Part shown: in pieces, positions 1 to 12,097 of the stretch
Numbering within the stretch: position 1 is the first letter of the stretch
How the letters are laid out: every line of letters begins with the position of its first letter
Source of the DNA: Methanohalobium evestigatum Z-7303
Lineage (GTDB): Archaea; Halobacteriota; Methanosarcinia; Methanosarcinales; Methanosarcinaceae
NCBI RefSeq assembly: GCF_000196655.1
Contig: NC_014253.1
Span: forward strand, 1,381,423-1,445,422
Reading direction: 5' to 3'
DNA: 64,000 bases
Made by a program: the position numbers and the translations under genes
Notes under the pieces: generated by a model
Told to the model about the DNA's origin: nothing
Databases searched by the model: none
Seen by the model: the letters and a program-made list of their open reading frames with translations, nothing else

Positions 1-940
1 TACCATACCATTCTGCTTTATACTCTAATTTCTGAACAAAACTACTCCATGAAGCATCGGTTATATGCTGTGCCAGATTATGATTTCTCAGCAGTCCTTT
101 TACATTCAAACATTCCAGTGCTACAGCTTGGTTCTCGCTTATCAGTTTATTACTTAACTTATGCTGGAAATCTTCTCTCTGATTAGCAATTTTCTCATGA
201 TATTTTGCTATCTGATGTTTTAGTTTCCTGTAATTGTTAGAACCCTTCTTTTTTCTGCTGAGCCTTTTCTGTAATACCTTCAATCTTTCAATTGAATTTT
301 TCAGGTACCTTGGATTATCGATTTTTTCACCGTCGGATGTTACAGCGAAATCCTTGATTCCTACATCGACTCCTACTGTATTATTTTGGTCGAATGTCTG
401 TTTTTGTGGTAATTGTTTGTCGTCATCGACTAAAATACTGATATAATATTTTCCTGTCGGTGTTCTTGTTATAGTTGCAGTCCTTTGTTTACCATCAAAC
501 CTTCTATGAAGCCTTGTTTTTATCCAGCCGATTTTAGGTATGTATACTTTATTATTACCAAAATCGACTTTATAATACTGAGGAACAGAAAACGATTGTA
601 CTGGGTTTTTCTTGGATTTAAACTTTGGAAAACCTGATTTTTCTCTGAAAAATTTGGTAAAAGCATTTTCCAGGTTAAGAGTAGCTCCCTGTAATGATTG
701 AGAGTTAATTTCATTCAACCATTCATGATCTTCTTTTAATACCCTTATCTGTTTGTTCAATTCAAATCTTGATATTGCTTTACCATCCTGCTCATAAGAT
801 TTGATTTTGTTCTCCAATGCCCAGTTGTATATGAACCTACAAGCTCCTATATGTTTTGCGATTAACTCCTGTTGGATTTGGTTTGGATACATACGATACT
901 TGTAGGCTTTTAACATATTACAGTAATTAGAATTTAACAT
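1..940 (-). CDS. tnpB: TnpB (OrfB) RNA-guided nuclease family protein, partial
   Basis: An open frame runs from ATG at 940 (or 916) to the window edge without a stop, giving about 313 residues. It resembles IS200/IS605-family TnpB: an N-terminal helix-turn-helix region (YRMYPNQIQQELI), then the first RuvC catalytic aspartate in VGVDVGIKDFAV and the RuvC glutamate in VALECLNVKGL. The zinc ribbon and last aspartate lie beyond position 1. TnpB proteins are compact RuvC nucleases guided by an omegaRNA made from the element's 3' end, which is outside this window. No frameshift is seen in the visible part. Confidence 0.85.
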   Translation of the reverse strand, partial: MLNSNYCNMLKAYKYRMYPNQIQQELIAKHIGACRFIYNWALENKIKSYEQDGKAISRFELNKQIRVLKEDHEWLNEINSQSLQGATLNLENAFTKFFREKSGFPKFKSKKNPVQSFSVPQYYKVDFGNNKVYIPKIGWIKTRLHRRFDGKQRTATITRTPTGKYYISILVDDDKQLPQKQTFDQNNTVGVDVGIKDFAVTSDGEKIDNPRYLKNSIERLKVLQKRLSRKKKGSNNYRKLKHQIAKYHEKIANQREDFQHKLSNKLISENQAVALECLNVKGLLRNHNLAQHITDASWSSFVQKLEYKAEWYG

Positions 941-977
941 TATTTATATGTTAAGTTATATATTGGACGGTATTCAG

Positions 978-1000
978 CCCTGATGCTGAAGACATCAGGG
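978..1000. repeat. IS left-end hairpin, copy 1
   Basis: CCCTGATG and CATCAGGG form a perfect 8-bp stem around a 7-nt loop. The same hairpin is at 7287-7309, and a derived form lies at 44888-44960. It sits just upstream of tnpB near the element end, where Y1 transposases of this family bind subterminal hairpins. Confidence 0.7.
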
Positions 1001-1070
1001 TTTTCTACCTTCCATTATTATAAAATGCAAACATTAATTAAGACTCTTTCTTTATCTGGGATTGGTTAAG

Positions 1071-2570
1071 ATGAGTGAACCAATCGAATGGGCTGAAAAA
1101 TACAGACCATCTACACTTTCTGATGTAGTAGGCAACAAAAAAGCTTTAGAATCACTGAAAAAATGGGCTGAAGAATGGTTGGATAATGTACCAGAAAAAA
1201 GGGCTGTTATACTGCACGGCAGAGCTGGTATTGGTAAAACCTCAACAGCCTATGCTCTTGCAAATGATTTTGGATGGGAGGTAATTGAACTCAACGCAAG
1301 TGATCAGAGGACTGCTGAGGTTATCAACAAAATCGCAGGTTCTGCATCAAAAACAGGCTCACTGTTTGGTTCAGGCGGGAAAAGATTGATAGTACTTGAT
1401 GAAGCTGATAACCTGCACGGTACCAATGACCGTGGCGGAGCCCGTGCAATCTCCGAAACAATTAAAAAAACCGACCAACCAGTAGTTTTGATTGCAAACG
1501 ATGTCTATGGTGTAGCATCATCTATTCGAAATCAATGCCTTGAGATTAAATTTAACAATGTACAGACAAGGTCTATAGCCGCCTCCCTTAAAAAAATCTG
1601 TAAAAAAGAAGATATAAACTGTGACGATGAATCAATCGAAAAGTTGGCACAGGATTCAGATGGTGACGTACGCAGTGCTATAAACGACCTCCAGGCAGCA
1701 GTATCCGGTAACGAACTCCATATTGAGGATATAGCCACCTCACAGAGGGATACAGAAGAATCCATTTTCAAAGTTTTAACCAAAATTTTTAAAGGTCATG
1801 ATATTAACGATGCCCTTAATGCTACTTACGGTATTGATGAAAGCCCTGAAGACATGGTTCACTGGATTGATGAAAATCTGCCTGCTCAGTTTAAACATGA
1901 AATTGATGACATAAAATCTGGTTATGGTTATCTTTCAAAAGCAGACATATATCTTGGAAGGGTGAGAAACAGACAAAATTACCGATTGTGGCGTTATGCT
2001 AATATACTCATGATTGGCGGAATGGTGGTTTCCAGATCCCAGAACTATAAGGGATTTATCAAATTCAGTCCTCCATCATACTGGAGGAAACTAGGACAAA
2101 TGCGTGCAAAACGTGACCTTAGAGACAACATAGCATCCAAAATCGCTCAACATAATTATAAATCCATTCGCCATGTACGGTCTAACCTGACACCTGTATA
2201 TACCAAGTTGTTAAAAGATGATGATTATGCAGTTGATATAACTGCTGACCTGAACCTATCACTGGATGAGTTAGTCTATTTGACAGGGAGTAAAAAGACC
2301 ACAAAAAGGCTTAAAAATATACACCAAAAAGCAGAATCAATGGTCGAAAATTTTTCAGCACCCGATTCGTTTTCTACCTACAGTTCCAGTACCAAAAAAA
2401 CATCCAGCAAAAAAAAGAATTCCAAACTGGATGAATCCAAATTCAATAAAAACGAAAATACACAGACTACCAGCAAAACCGAAGATGAACCGAGCCAACC
2501 TGTTGACCAGTCCGAATACAACGAAAAAAAATCACAGGATAAATCACAAAAATCTCTTTTTGATTTTTAA
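1071..2570 (+). CDS. rfcL: Replication factor C large subunit
   Basis: This is the clamp-loader large subunit, which opens the PCNA ring and loads it at primer-template junctions during DNA replication. The N-terminus WAEKYRP is the family signature. The Walker A motif GRAGIGKT lies near residues 50-57 and Walker B (LIVLDEAD) near 106-113, followed by the RFC lid and collar domains. The last ~90 residues are a Lys/Ser/Glu-rich low-complexity tail ending in QKSLFDF, which resembles the PCNA-interacting (PIP) box known at the C-terminus of archaeal RfcL. ATG at 1071 is preferred over TTG at 1062 because it begins right before the conserved EPIEWAEKYRP. At 499 residues the length is normal. The small subunit is not in the window. 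Confidence 0.95.
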   Translation: MSEPIEWAEKYRPSTLSDVVGNKKALESLKKWAEEWLDNVPEKRAVILHGRAGIGKTSTAYALANDFGWEVIELNASDQRTAEVINKIAGSASKTGSLFGSGGKRLIVLDEADNLHGTNDRGGARAISETIKKTDQPVVLIANDVYGVASSIRNQCLEIKFNNVQTRSIAASLKKICKKEDINCDDESIEKLAQDSDGDVRSAINDLQAAVSGNELHIEDIATSQRDTEESIFKVLTKIFKGHDINDALNATYGIDESPEDMVHWIDENLPAQFKHEIDDIKSGYGYLSKADIYLGRVRNRQNYRLWRYANILMIGGMVVSRSQNYKGFIKFSPPSYWRKLGQMRAKRDLRDNIASKIAQHNYKSIRHVRSNLTPVYTKLLKDDDYAVDITADLNLSLDELVYLTGSKKTTKRLKNIHQKAESMVENFSAPDSFSTYSSSTKKTSSKKKNSKLDESKFNKNENTQTTSKTEDEPSQPVDQSEYNEKKSQDKSQKSLFDF

Positions 2571-2871
2571 TTAAGGGTAGAGGAGCGGGTTGGGGAGTGG
2601 GGGTTAATAAAAAAAGTTTATTTTATACCCGCTCTCTATAAAGTAAATAGGTTTATTTATTATAAAAAACTTTGCATATAATTATCATTATAATGATGAT
2701 TTAAAATAATCCAACAAAAAGGCTTCAAAAATCTTTATAAAATATCGCTATATGCCTACATTAGTAAAAACTAAATCCATGCTCAATTGTCATAGAAACG
2801 TATTTTAGTTTAATTATACATGATAATTATATTAATCAAAAGAATATATTAACCTAAAAGGTAGTACAATC
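2571..2871. other. Intergenic region rfcL-top6B with G-rich tract and palindrome
   Basis: No gene is seen in this 301-bp AT-rich gap. Just after the rfcL stop is a G-rich tract (2575-2603) with runs of 3, 3, 4 and 5 G. A perfect 14-bp palindrome, ATCATTATAATGAT, lies at 2684-2697. A TATA-like TTTATAAAA near 2735 could belong to the top6BA promoter. Confidence 0.5.
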
Positions 2872-4740
2872 ATGTCATCCCCGATAGCAGAAGAACTTGC
2901 AAAAAATCAGCAAACTATAAGCGTTGCGGAATTTTTTGAAAAAAACAGACAGATTCTTGGATTTGATTCAGCTCCCAGAAGTCTAATTACAACTGTAAAA
3001 GAAGCTGTTGATAACGCACTGGATGCTGCAGAAGAATCAGGTATACTTCCCGATATTTTACTACAGATTGAGCGAACTGGTAAAGATACGCTTGCTGTGA
3101 TAATCGAGGATAACGGTCCCGGTATTGTTAGAGAGCAGATACCCAAAGTATTTGCAAAACTGCTGTATGGTTCAAGGTTTCATGCATTGAAACAGAGTCG
3201 AGGTCAGCAGGGTATTGGTATATCTGCAGCAGTATTATATTCCCAGCTTACAACGGGTCTCCAGACAAAGATTGTTTCAAAAATAGGTCCAGAATCACCA
3301 GCCCATTATTATGAAGTGATGATTAATACCAGTACTAATGACCCTGAAATTTTGAAGGATGAAATTGTTGATTGGGACAGACCTCATGGTACAAGGGTTG
3401 AAATGGAGATGGAAGCATCTTATGTCAAGGGTCGAAGGCAGTCAATACAGGAATATTTAAAAGCTACTGCAATTGTGAACCCCCACGCACGTTTAACATT
3501 GATTGAACCCGATGGCAATGAGATTGTTTTTGAGCGTGTGACAGATAAATTACCCAAAGCTCCGGATGAAATCCTCCCCCACCCCCACGGCATTGAAATG
3601 GGTACTTTGATGAAGATGTTAAGATACACTGAACGCCAAAAAGTTGGTGCTTTTCTGCGTTATTCGTTTTCAAAAATAGGTCTCAATACTGCGGACGAGA
3701 TTTGTAAGACTGCAGGGCTTGATTTTGAAAAAGAACCCCGTGAAATCACAAGACTTGAAGCTAAAAAACTGTTGGAGGCTTTTTCAAAGGTCAAAATCAT
3801 GTCACCCCCTACAAACTGCCTTTCTCCGATAGGTGAAAAATTAACATACAAAGGATTGAACAAAGAATTCAATGTAGATTTTATAGCAACTACAACCCGT
3901 TCACCATCGGTATATTCAGGAAATCCGTTTATAGTTGAAGTAGGTATAGCATACGGTGGTGACCTCCCAAAAGATGACAAAATCGATATAATGCGTTTTG
4001 CAAATCGTGTTCCTCTTCTCTATCAACAGGGTGGATGTGTAACTACTCATGCAGTAGAATCCATTAAATGGAAACAATACGGATTGAACCAGCCGGGAGG
4101 GGGAATCCCAACAGGTCCAGCGGTTATACTTGTTCATGTTGCATCTACTAATGTACCCTTTACTTCCGAATCCAAAGATGCCATTGCAGATATACCCGAA
4201 ATTAAAGATGAAATTGAACTTGGTATCAAGGATGTAGCAAGAAAATTAAACCGCTACATTAACCGTCAGGGTACACTCAAAAAACGGCGTGAAAAAGAAG
4301 TAATCATTACCAAGGTTCTGCCAAAGATGGCTTCAACTCTTGCAGAGACACTTGACAGGGAAGAACCAGATATCAACCCAGTAGTGGCAAAAATTATGGG
4401 CAATGTTCTGGTAAACAGACAGTTCAAAAGAAACGAAGACAACAGTGTGGAGGTTTCCATACGAATAGTTAATTACGCTAACAAATCCCATGAATTTGAT
4501 TTGCATGAGATGTTTCCCTACGAAATAAAGAATGCAAACCCTGATCCTAAGACTACTTCTCTTGGTGATGATTTTGATTATAAGTGGACGCTTAACATTT
4601 CATCCAATTCTTCCAAGGTTATAAACTATTCGATTGTGTCAATAACAGATGATGAATTATCACGTCTTCCATCTGTAACAATAGAAGGAATTGAAGACGA
4701 ACTTGTCACTGGTGCAAAAGCGATAAAGGAGATTGTTTAA
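2872..4740 (+). CDS. top6B: DNA topoisomerase VI subunit B
   Basis: This is the ATPase subunit of topoisomerase VI, the archaeal type IIB enzyme that relaxes and decatenates DNA. The GHKL ATP-binding fold is clear: N-box [14 protein letters not shown] near residues 43-56, the G1 motif EDNGPGI near 79-85, and QQGIGISA in the ATP lid. A helix-two-turn-helix and a transducer domain follow. At 622 residues it is of usual length. The 3' end abuts top6A (ATG at 4742, one base after the TAA stop), so the two are translated from one operon in the usual B-A order. Confidence 0.96.
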   Translation: MSSPIAEELAKNQQTISVAEFFEKNRQILGFDSAPRSLITTVKEAVDNALDAAEESGILPDILLQIERTGKDTLAVIIEDNGPGIVREQIPKVFAKLLYGSRFHALKQSRGQQGIGISAAVLYSQLTTGLQTKIVSKIGPESPAHYYEVMINTSTNDPEILKDEIVDWDRPHGTRVEMEMEASYVKGRRQSIQEYLKATAIVNPHARLTLIEPDGNEIVFERVTDKLPKAPDEILPHPHGIEMGTLMKMLRYTERQKVGAFLRYSFSKIGLNTADEICKTAGLDFEKEPREITRLEAKKLLEAFSKVKIMSPPTNCLSPIGEKLTYKGLNKEFNVDFIATTTRSPSVYSGNPFIVEVGIAYGGDLPKDDKIDIMRFANRVPLLYQQGGCVTTHAVESIKWKQYGLNQPGGGIPTGPAVILVHVASTNVPFTSESKDAIADIPEIKDEIELGIKDVARKLNRYINRQGTLKKRREKEVIITKVLPKMASTLAETLDREEPDINPVVAKIMGNVLVNRQFKRNEDNSVEVSIRIVNYANKSHEFDLHEMFPYEIKNANPDPKTTSLGDDFDYKWTLNISSNSSKVINYSIVSITDDELSRLPSVTIEGIEDELVTGAKAIKEIV

Positions 4741-4741
4741 A

Positions 4742-5854
4742 ATGGCTAACAGTTCTGAATTACCTCATCAGAAAGAACATGATTCTGTGGCAAAAGATAG
4801 ACTGCTGGGTATTGCCAGAAAATTATATGACCAGTTTGCAGAAGGTATTATTCCTCATGTAACCCTACCCAGCCGTACAAAAGGTAATATTGAATACAAC
4901 AGTAACAGTGATGTATGGGTTTACGGTGGTCGTGAGAGCGAACGTAGTGCAAAGACAACAAAGGGTGCTTATCAACTGTTAAAAACATCAAAAACCATTG
5001 ATTTTGTTATGAACAATCATCTGGGACAAAATCGTGGTTCTACTTTAAGAGAATTGTATTATATTTCTGAAAACTGGGGAGTTGCTAAATTCCGTGAACA
5101 GCCAGAAAGCGATAAACTGGTGGAAGACCTTGAAATCATCACAAACCTGCAACGTGAATATTTCCACATGCGTCCAGAAGAGGATGGAGCAACATTATTC
5201 GGACCTCTAAAACTCAGGGAAGAAACAAAACGTGGAGCAAGGACAATTCATTGTCAGGAAGATATCGGAGAAAGCGGTTACCAGATTCCCTTTAATGTGG
5301 AAAATATCGAATTTCTGGAAAATGATGCCAATTTTATAATCGCAATAGAAACCGGTGGTATGTACGCAAGACTTATTGAAAACGGCTTTGATGAAAAATA
5401 CAATGCTGTACTTGTTCACCTTAAAGGTCAACCTGCCCGTTCTACAAGAAGGATTATCAAACGCATGAACGAGGAACTCGGACTGCCTGTTCTGGTGTTT
5501 ACCGATGGTGACCCATGGTCTTATCGCATTTATGCATCTATTGCCTATGGTGCAATAAAAAGCGCTCATCTATCTGAATTTATGGCGACACCAAACGCCA
5601 AGTTTCTGGGACTGCAGCCTACAGACATTGTAGAATACGAATTATCCACTGATAAGCTTACAGAAAGAGATGTAGAGGCTCTCAGAAGTGAGCTTTCAGA
5701 CCCAAGATTTGAAACTGACTACTGGAAAGAACAAATAGAGCTCCAGCTTGATATCAAGAAAAAGGCAGAACAACAGGCTTTTGCTGGAAAAGGTCTGGAT
5801 TTTGTGACCGAAACCTATCTGCCGGATAGGTTGAAAGATCTGGGAATTATTTAA
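4742..5854 (+). CDS. top6A: DNA topoisomerase VI subunit A (Spo11-like)
   Basis: This is the DNA-cleaving subunit of topoisomerase VI, a homologue of eukaryotic Spo11. The catalytic tyrosine is in the [12 protein letters not shown] motif of the 5Y-CAP domain. The Toprim domain shows its metal-binding glutamate in IAIETGGM and the DGDPW aspartates. ATG at 4742 directly follows the top6B stop and gives 370 residues; TTG at 4733 inside top6B is less likely. An IS605-type element begins about 70 bp downstream. Confidence 0.96.
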   Translation: MANSSELPHQKEHDSVAKDRLLGIARKLYDQFAEGIIPHVTLPSRTKGNIEYNSNSDVWVYGGRESERSAKTTKGAYQLLKTSKTIDFVMNNHLGQNRGSTLRELYYISENWGVAKFREQPESDKLVEDLEIITNLQREYFHMRPEEDGATLFGPLKLREETKRGARTIHCQEDIGESGYQIPFNVENIEFLENDANFIIAIETGGMYARLIENGFDEKYNAVLVHLKGQPARSTRRIIKRMNEELGLPVLVFTDGDPWSYRIYASIAYGAIKSAHLSEFMATPNAKFLGLQPTDIVEYELSTDKLTERDVEALRSELSDPRFETDYWKEQIELQLDIKKKAEQQAFAGKGLDFVTETYLPDRLKDLGII

Positions 5855-5931
5855 ATTAAAATACATAGTACTACAAGCTCTATAAGTTATAGCATAAAAC
5901 TATTATTTCCTGAATTTATACTATGTGAACT

Positions 5932-5953
5932 ACCGCTGAGCTAAAGACTCAGC
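5932..5953. repeat. IS right-end hairpin, copy 2
   Basis: CCGCTGAG and CTCAGCGG form a perfect 8-bp stem around the loop CTAAAGA, downstream of the tnpB stop. Copy 3 has CCACTTGG/CCAAGTGG with the identical loop. Paired changes in the stem between copies indicate selection for structure. It would lie in the 3' region that forms the omegaRNA and the transposase-recognised right end. Confidence 0.8.
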
Positions 5954-5973
5954 GGCTTCAGAAGGAGTTTGCT

Positions 5974-7224
5974 TTACCGACATGTGTTGCCGAAAAACCT
6001 TATCCTTCTTGGATGGTTCACACATCCACTATCGGTTATCTCTATGAGAGAATCACCGACTACTTTTCTTAATATGTTCAATGCTCCATTGACATCGGCA
6101 TTGAGTAATTTACCAGTAGAAAACTGGAACAATCCTCTTTTTACTCTTTTACCCATGTATTTTCGGTGTTTTCCAATGGGTTCTAATGCAAGAGCATCGG
6201 TTTTACTGGTATATGCCTCATCAACTTCTATATACTTGATACCGTAGTACTCACATTTAGACCGAAGTTTCTGTTTGAATTTGCCAAAGGGTATAGTTTG
6301 AAAAGTCTGGTTATTCTTTTTACCCATATTGGAGTTCTGTTTAATGTCTTTCAGTTCTCCGATTATGATGTTGCCGATGTTATTATCTATACAGTGTTTA
6401 ACGATATAGTTAACACTCTGATTCATGAAATCGTTGAGTTTGTTCTTCCTTTTTTCGAACAACCAGTTCAGTTTCTGACCTGATTTTATACCCTGTTTAT
6501 CATATACAGACTGCAACCCACTTTTGACTTTGTTCCACCAACGGTTATATGATTTCAAACCCCTGCCTTCTATGATGAAAGCAGTCCCATTGGTATCTAC
6601 ACAGGTTGCGAAATTGTTCACTCCTAAATCAATAGATAGATGTTTATTGTAGTCTAAATCGACTTTTTCACCATTACCATTATCTCTGTAAACATACTCT
6701 ATCTCAAACCATTGTCCGTTATACTTCGGGATTATCCTTACTTCTTTTATGTGTTTACCGGTTATGTTTTCAGGTAACTTGAAGTACAGGTATCTAACAC
6801 CATAGTTTTTGTAAAATTCTCTACCCATAGATAACCTGATTTTATTATCTTCGATTTTAAACATATCTTTTGGAAAGATACATACAAATTTAGAGTCTTT
6901 AGGTAAGTATTCAGGCATCTTTACAGGTCGGTTGTAGTTGCCTCTTTTTTTCTCACCCAGAATCCTGAAAAACGATTTCATGTTTCTATCTACTACTTTC
7001 ATGGTTTGCTGTGCAACCTGTGAAGGCAGCATCTTGTAATTCTCATTTTCTTTTACCAGATGATAAGCGGATTCATGATTGAGATATTTTGAATTGTCAA
7101 AATAGTATTGTCTTGTAGTGTACAGAGTAAAATTGTACAGGTTTTTAGACAATTTAGTAATCCTTTTCAGGACTTCATACTTCTGTTTATCCGCTTTGAT
7201 ATGGTTTTTCTGGGTGAGATGCAT
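5974..7224 (-). CDS. tnpB: TnpB (OrfB) family protein lacking a canonical zinc ribbon
   Basis: This is a 416-residue TnpB, RuvC-like and intact. The catalytic triad is visible as Asp in LSIDLGVNNFA, Glu in IIIGELKDIK and Asp in LLNADVNGAL. The segment that normally carries the CxxC...CxxC zinc ribbon reads VDEAYTSKTDALAL and has no cysteine pairs. It is nearly identical to the copy at 43157-44401, differing by scattered substitutions and a two-residue Gly-Asn insertion near residue 190. TnpBs of this group are RNA-guided nucleases that help the element persist. That activity is inferred from the family. Confidence 0.92.
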   Translation of the reverse strand: MHLTQKNHIKADKQKYEVLKRITKLSKNLYNFTLYTTRQYYFDNSKYLNHESAYHLVKENENYKMLPSQVAQQTMKVVDRNMKSFFRILGEKKRGNYNRPVKMPEYLPKDSKFVCIFPKDMFKIEDNKIRLSMGREFYKNYGVRYLYFKLPENITGKHIKEVRIIPKYNGQWFEIEYVYRDNGNGEKVDLDYNKHLSIDLGVNNFATCVDTNGTAFIIEGRGLKSYNRWWNKVKSGLQSVYDKQGIKSGQKLNWLFEKRKNKLNDFMNQSVNYIVKHCIDNNIGNIIIGELKDIKQNSNMGKKNNQTFQTIPFGKFKQKLRSKCEYYGIKYIEVDEAYTSKTDALALEPIGKHRKYMGKRVKRGLFQFSTGKLLNADVNGALNILRKVVGDSLIEITDSGCVNHPRRIRFFGNTCR

Positions 7225-7286
7225 TTTATTATATATTTTATAATTATTTTATTTAAATGTTACGTTATGTATTAGACGGTATTCAT

Positions 7287-7309
7287 CCCTGATGCTGAAG
7301 ACATCAGGG
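7287..7309. repeat. IS left-end hairpin, copy 2
   Basis: The stem CCCTGATG/CATCAGGG with a 7-nt loop is identical to copy 1 (978-1000). It is followed on the plus strand by TTTTCTACCTT and the terminus TTATTATAAAA. Confidence 0.75.
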
Positions 7310-7334
7310 TTTTCTACCTTCCGTTATTATAAAA

Positions 7335-7403
7335 CATGTCACCCTTGAATTTGAATGTGAAAAATGCATTGAAAACGCTGAATACTTGTGTCCCGCTAAA
7401 TGA
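7335..7403 (+). pseudogene. Possible 3' remnant of a Cys-rich protein next to IS copy 2
   Basis: Immediately after the element end, a frame reads VTLEFECEKCIENAEYLCPAK and then a TGA stop. The spaced cysteines look like part of a zinc-ribbon or Fe-S protein. No matching 5' half is evident on the other side of the element. At about 22 codons this could be chance; it is listed because it begins exactly at the IS boundary. Confidence 0.25.
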
Positions 7404-7430
7404 TTTAATCAGACAACTTTTAAACCAAAT

Positions 7431-7440
7431 TTTATATAAA
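7431..7440 (+). promoter_or_regulatory. Candidate TATA box for gyrBA
   Basis: TTTATATAAA lies in the only gap upstream of gyrB after the IS element. A start about 25 bp downstream would leave a leader of roughly 150 nt. It is placed by motif only. Confidence 0.35.
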
Positions 7441-7567
7441 CATTTATTAGTAATGAACGCATATATAGTTAAGTCTTGAAAGGCTAAAAAACAAAACCAG
7501 CCAAAATCAATATAAAATTTTTAATTCAATCTGGTTTATAAATGGTTTGATCAGATTTTTAACGTGA

Positions 7568-9520
<1,953 letters not shown>

Positions 9521-9545
9521 TTAATAAGATATGAGGTTATAATCA

Positions 9546-12038
9546 ATGGCAGAAAACGATAATTATAACGATGACAACTCAGGAGAAATTGATGTTCAGG
9601 AAACTGATACCGGTGAAGACATCAGTCCCGTGTTAATCGAAGAGGAGATGAAAAAATCATACATCGATTATGCGATGAGTGTTATAGTAGGCAGGGCACT
9701 TCCTGATGCTCGTGACGGGTTAAAACCGGTTCACAGGCGTATCCTGTATTCCATGAAAGAAGCCGGAATTACCTATGACAAGCCGTACAAAAAGTCCGCA
9801 CGTGTTGTTGGTGATGTGCTTGGTAAGTTCCACCCTCATGGTGATATGGCTGTCTACGACTCGCTTGTAAGAATGGTACAAGAATTCTCCATGCGCTACC
9901 CTTTGGTAGATGGTCAGGGTAATTTCGGTTCTATAGATGGTGATTCAGCAGCAGCAATGCGTTATACAGAAGTTCGCATGGAGAAAATTTCTGAAGAAAT
10001 GCTTGTTGATATTGATAAGGAAACTGTACCGTTCCAGCCCAACTATGACGGAGCATTGACAGAACCCACTGTTCTTCCAGCCAAACTTCCAAACCTTATT
10101 GTCAATGGTTCTACAGGTATAGCAGTCGGAATGGCGACCAATATACCGCCTCATAATTTGAAAGAGGTAGCAGACGGATTATTGATGATGATTGACAATC
10201 CCGATGTATCAATACCAGAACTCAGAACTGCGATAAAAGGACCCGATTTCCCGACAGCAGGAACAATTCTTGGTACAGAAGGTATCAAATCCGCCTATGA
10301 AACCGGACGTGGTCGTATCAAAATACGCTCGGTTGCAGATATCGAGGAAATGAAAAACGACAAACATAGAATTGTTGTATCTGAATTACCCTACCAGGTT
10401 AACAAAGCAAACCTTATTGAAAGCATCGCATCCCTTGTAAGGGACAAAAAGATACAGGGTATTTCAGATCTTAGAGACGAATCCGACAGAGAAGGTATCC
10501 GAATTGTCATAGAACTGGCACGCAATACCAATCCGAATGTTATCCTCAATCAGTTATACAAACACACCCAGCTTCAGGTAACCTATGGTATCATCAATCT
10601 TGCACTGGTCGATGGTGTTCCCAAAGTACTGAACCTGTATGAGCTTCTGCAGATTTATCTTAATCACAGGATGGATGTTATCCAGAAACGCAGTCAATAT
10701 CAGTTAAGAAAAGCAGAAGAAAGAGCCCATATCCTTGACGGATTAAAAATATGTCTTGGCAACCTTGATGAAGTTATATCATTCATTCGAAATTCAAAAA
10801 CAACCCCTGAAGCAAAAGAAGGGTTGATAGAAAAATTCCAGCTTGATGAAGCACAGGCAAAAGCAATCCTTGATATGCGGTTGCAAAATTTAACCGCTAT
10901 AGAGCAGGATAAAATCGAAAGTGAATATAACGAGCTGGTTGAAAAAATTGCTGACCTGAAAGAAATAATAGCAAGCGATTCCAGAAAATACAATATAATA
11001 AAAGATGAACTAACCGAACTGAAAGAAAACTATGCAGATGAAAGGCGTACTGATATACAATCATCAGATGAGGAACTCAGTGAAGAAGACCTCATACCAG
11101 AAGAAGATGTATTGATAACAATTACCAATAGTGGCTACATTAAACGTCTGCCTGTTACCACCTACTCCAAACAGCACCGTGGTGGTCGTGGAGTTGCGGG
11201 TATAAATGTCAAGGATGACGATTTTGTAGAAGATGTATTTGTAGCATCAACCCGTGATTATCTCCTTCTTTTCACAAATAAAGGTAGAGTTAACTGTAAA
11301 AAGGTTTATGAAATTCCACAGGGAAGCAAACAATCACGCGGTAAAGCGCTTGTCAATCTGTTTGAACTGGAAAATGATGAAGCAGTATCATCCATGATAA
11401 CAGTAAAAGAGTTTTCAGATGACTGGAATCTATTGATGGCTACAAAATACGGAACTGTGAAAAAGACACCTTTATCAAGTTTCAAGACCCGTAAAAAATC
11501 CGGACTTATAGCTATCAATTTAAATGAGAATGATGAACTGGTAAACGTTATTTTAACCGATGGTCAAAATGACATAATTCTTGTTTCCAGTACAGGTAAA
11601 GCTATCCGTTTTGCAGAAACCAATGTACGACCCATGGGCAGAGCTGCACAGGGTGTACGGGGTATAAGGCTAAATCCAGATGATAGGATTATAAGTATGG
11701 ATACTATATCTGATGATGAGAATGCAAAGCTTCTTACAATCACTCAAAACGGATATGGAAAACGTACCAAATTTGAAGAGTACCGGAGAATGAACAGAGG
11801 CGGACGTGGTGTTACCACCATACAAATGACACCCAGAAATGGTCCTGTGGTAAATGTCAAAACTGTTAGAGATGACGATGATATTGTTGTTACAAGCTAT
11901 CAGGGTCTTGTCATACGTATACCTGTTAAAGATATCCGGGTACAGGGCAGGAATACACAGGGTGTTAAGATTATGAACATGAGAGAAAACGATAAAGTTA
12001 TCGGGGTCGCAAGAATTAAAAAAGATGATGATAACTAA
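9546..12038 (+). CDS. gyrA: DNA gyrase subunit A
   Basis: This is the DNA-breaking subunit of gyrase. The catalytic tyrosine lies in [11 protein letters not shown] near residue 140. The winged-helix region [17 protein letters not shown] and the GyrA-box-like HRGGRGV near residue 545 are present, followed by six-bladed beta-pinwheel repeats (repeated I.ITxxG.xKR/xR-type units). The gyrA box is needed for wrapping and supercoiling, so this is gyrase rather than Topo IV. Its 830 residues match the family. The N-terminal ~25 residues are acidic (Asp/Glu/Asn-rich), in keeping with a halophile. It is co-transcribed with gyrB. Confidence 0.97.
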   Translation: MAENDNYNDDNSGEIDVQETDTGEDISPVLIEEEMKKSYIDYAMSVIVGRALPDARDGLKPVHRRILYSMKEAGITYDKPYKKSARVVGDVLGKFHPHGDMAVYDSLVRMVQEFSMRYPLVDGQGNFGSIDGDSAAAMRYTEVRMEKISEEMLVDIDKETVPFQPNYDGALTEPTVLPAKLPNLIVNGSTGIAVGMATNIPPHNLKEVADGLLMMIDNPDVSIPELRTAIKGPDFPTAGTILGTEGIKSAYETGRGRIKIRSVADIEEMKNDKHRIVVSELPYQVNKANLIESIASLVRDKKIQGISDLRDESDREGIRIVIELARNTNPNVILNQLYKHTQLQVTYGIINLALVDGVPKVLNLYELLQIYLNHRMDVIQKRSQYQLRKAEERAHILDGLKICLGNLDEVISFIRNSKTTPEAKEGLIEKFQLDEAQAKAILDMRLQNLTAIEQDKIESEYNELVEKIADLKEIIASDSRKYNIIKDELTELKENYADERRTDIQSSDEELSEEDLIPEEDVLITITNSGYIKRLPVTTYSKQHRGGRGVAGINVKDDDFVEDVFVASTRDYLLLFTNKGRVNCKKVYEIPQGSKQSRGKALVNLFELENDEAVSSMITVKEFSDDWNLLMATKYGTVKKTPLSSFKTRKKSGLIAINLNENDELVNVILTDGQNDIILVSSTGKAIRFAETNVRPMGRAAQGVRGIRLNPDDRIISMDTISDDENAKLLTITQNGYGKRTKFEEYRRMNRGGRGVTTIQMTPRNGPVVNVKTVRDDDDIVVTSYQGLVIRIPVKDIRVQGRNTQGVKIMNMRENDKVIGVARIKKDDDN

Positions 12039-12097
12039 ATAAACACCTTCAATAATTACTACAAATTACCATAATTCGATAACAAGGGTTGATTTTG

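Larger units (their letters stand above)
1..1025 (-). mobile_element. IS605/IS1341-type element, copy 1 (cut by window start)
   Basis: The element carries a tnpB gene on the minus strand and no tnpA is visible. Its tnpB-upstream end is shared with copies 2 and 3: a GACGGTATTCA block, a stem-loop and a TTATTATAAAA terminus at 1015-1025. Because the window begins inside tnpB, the other end is not seen. Its TnpB differs clearly from those of copies 2 and 3, although the end sequence is nearly identical. Confidence 0.85.
5925..7334 (-). mobile_element. IS605/IS1341-type element, copy 2 (tnpB only)
   Basis: The element is bounded by ends shared with copy 3: GTGAACTACC plus a hairpin at 5925, and TTATTATAAAA at 7324-7334. 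It holds a single minus-strand tnpB and no tnpA, so any movement would need a transposase in trans. It lies between top6A and gyrB. The flanks do not form an obvious target duplication, as expected for this family. Confidence 0.88.

Noticed and set aside
978-1000. Intrinsic terminator on the plus strand
   Set aside because: The stem followed by TTTT looks like a terminator, but the same sequence recurs in copy 2 and, in changed form, copy 3 at element ends, so it is an IS feature first.
5207-5569. 120-residue ORF opposite top6A
   Set aside because: It is fully inside a well-supported gene on the other strand and shows no family features; it is a shadow frame.
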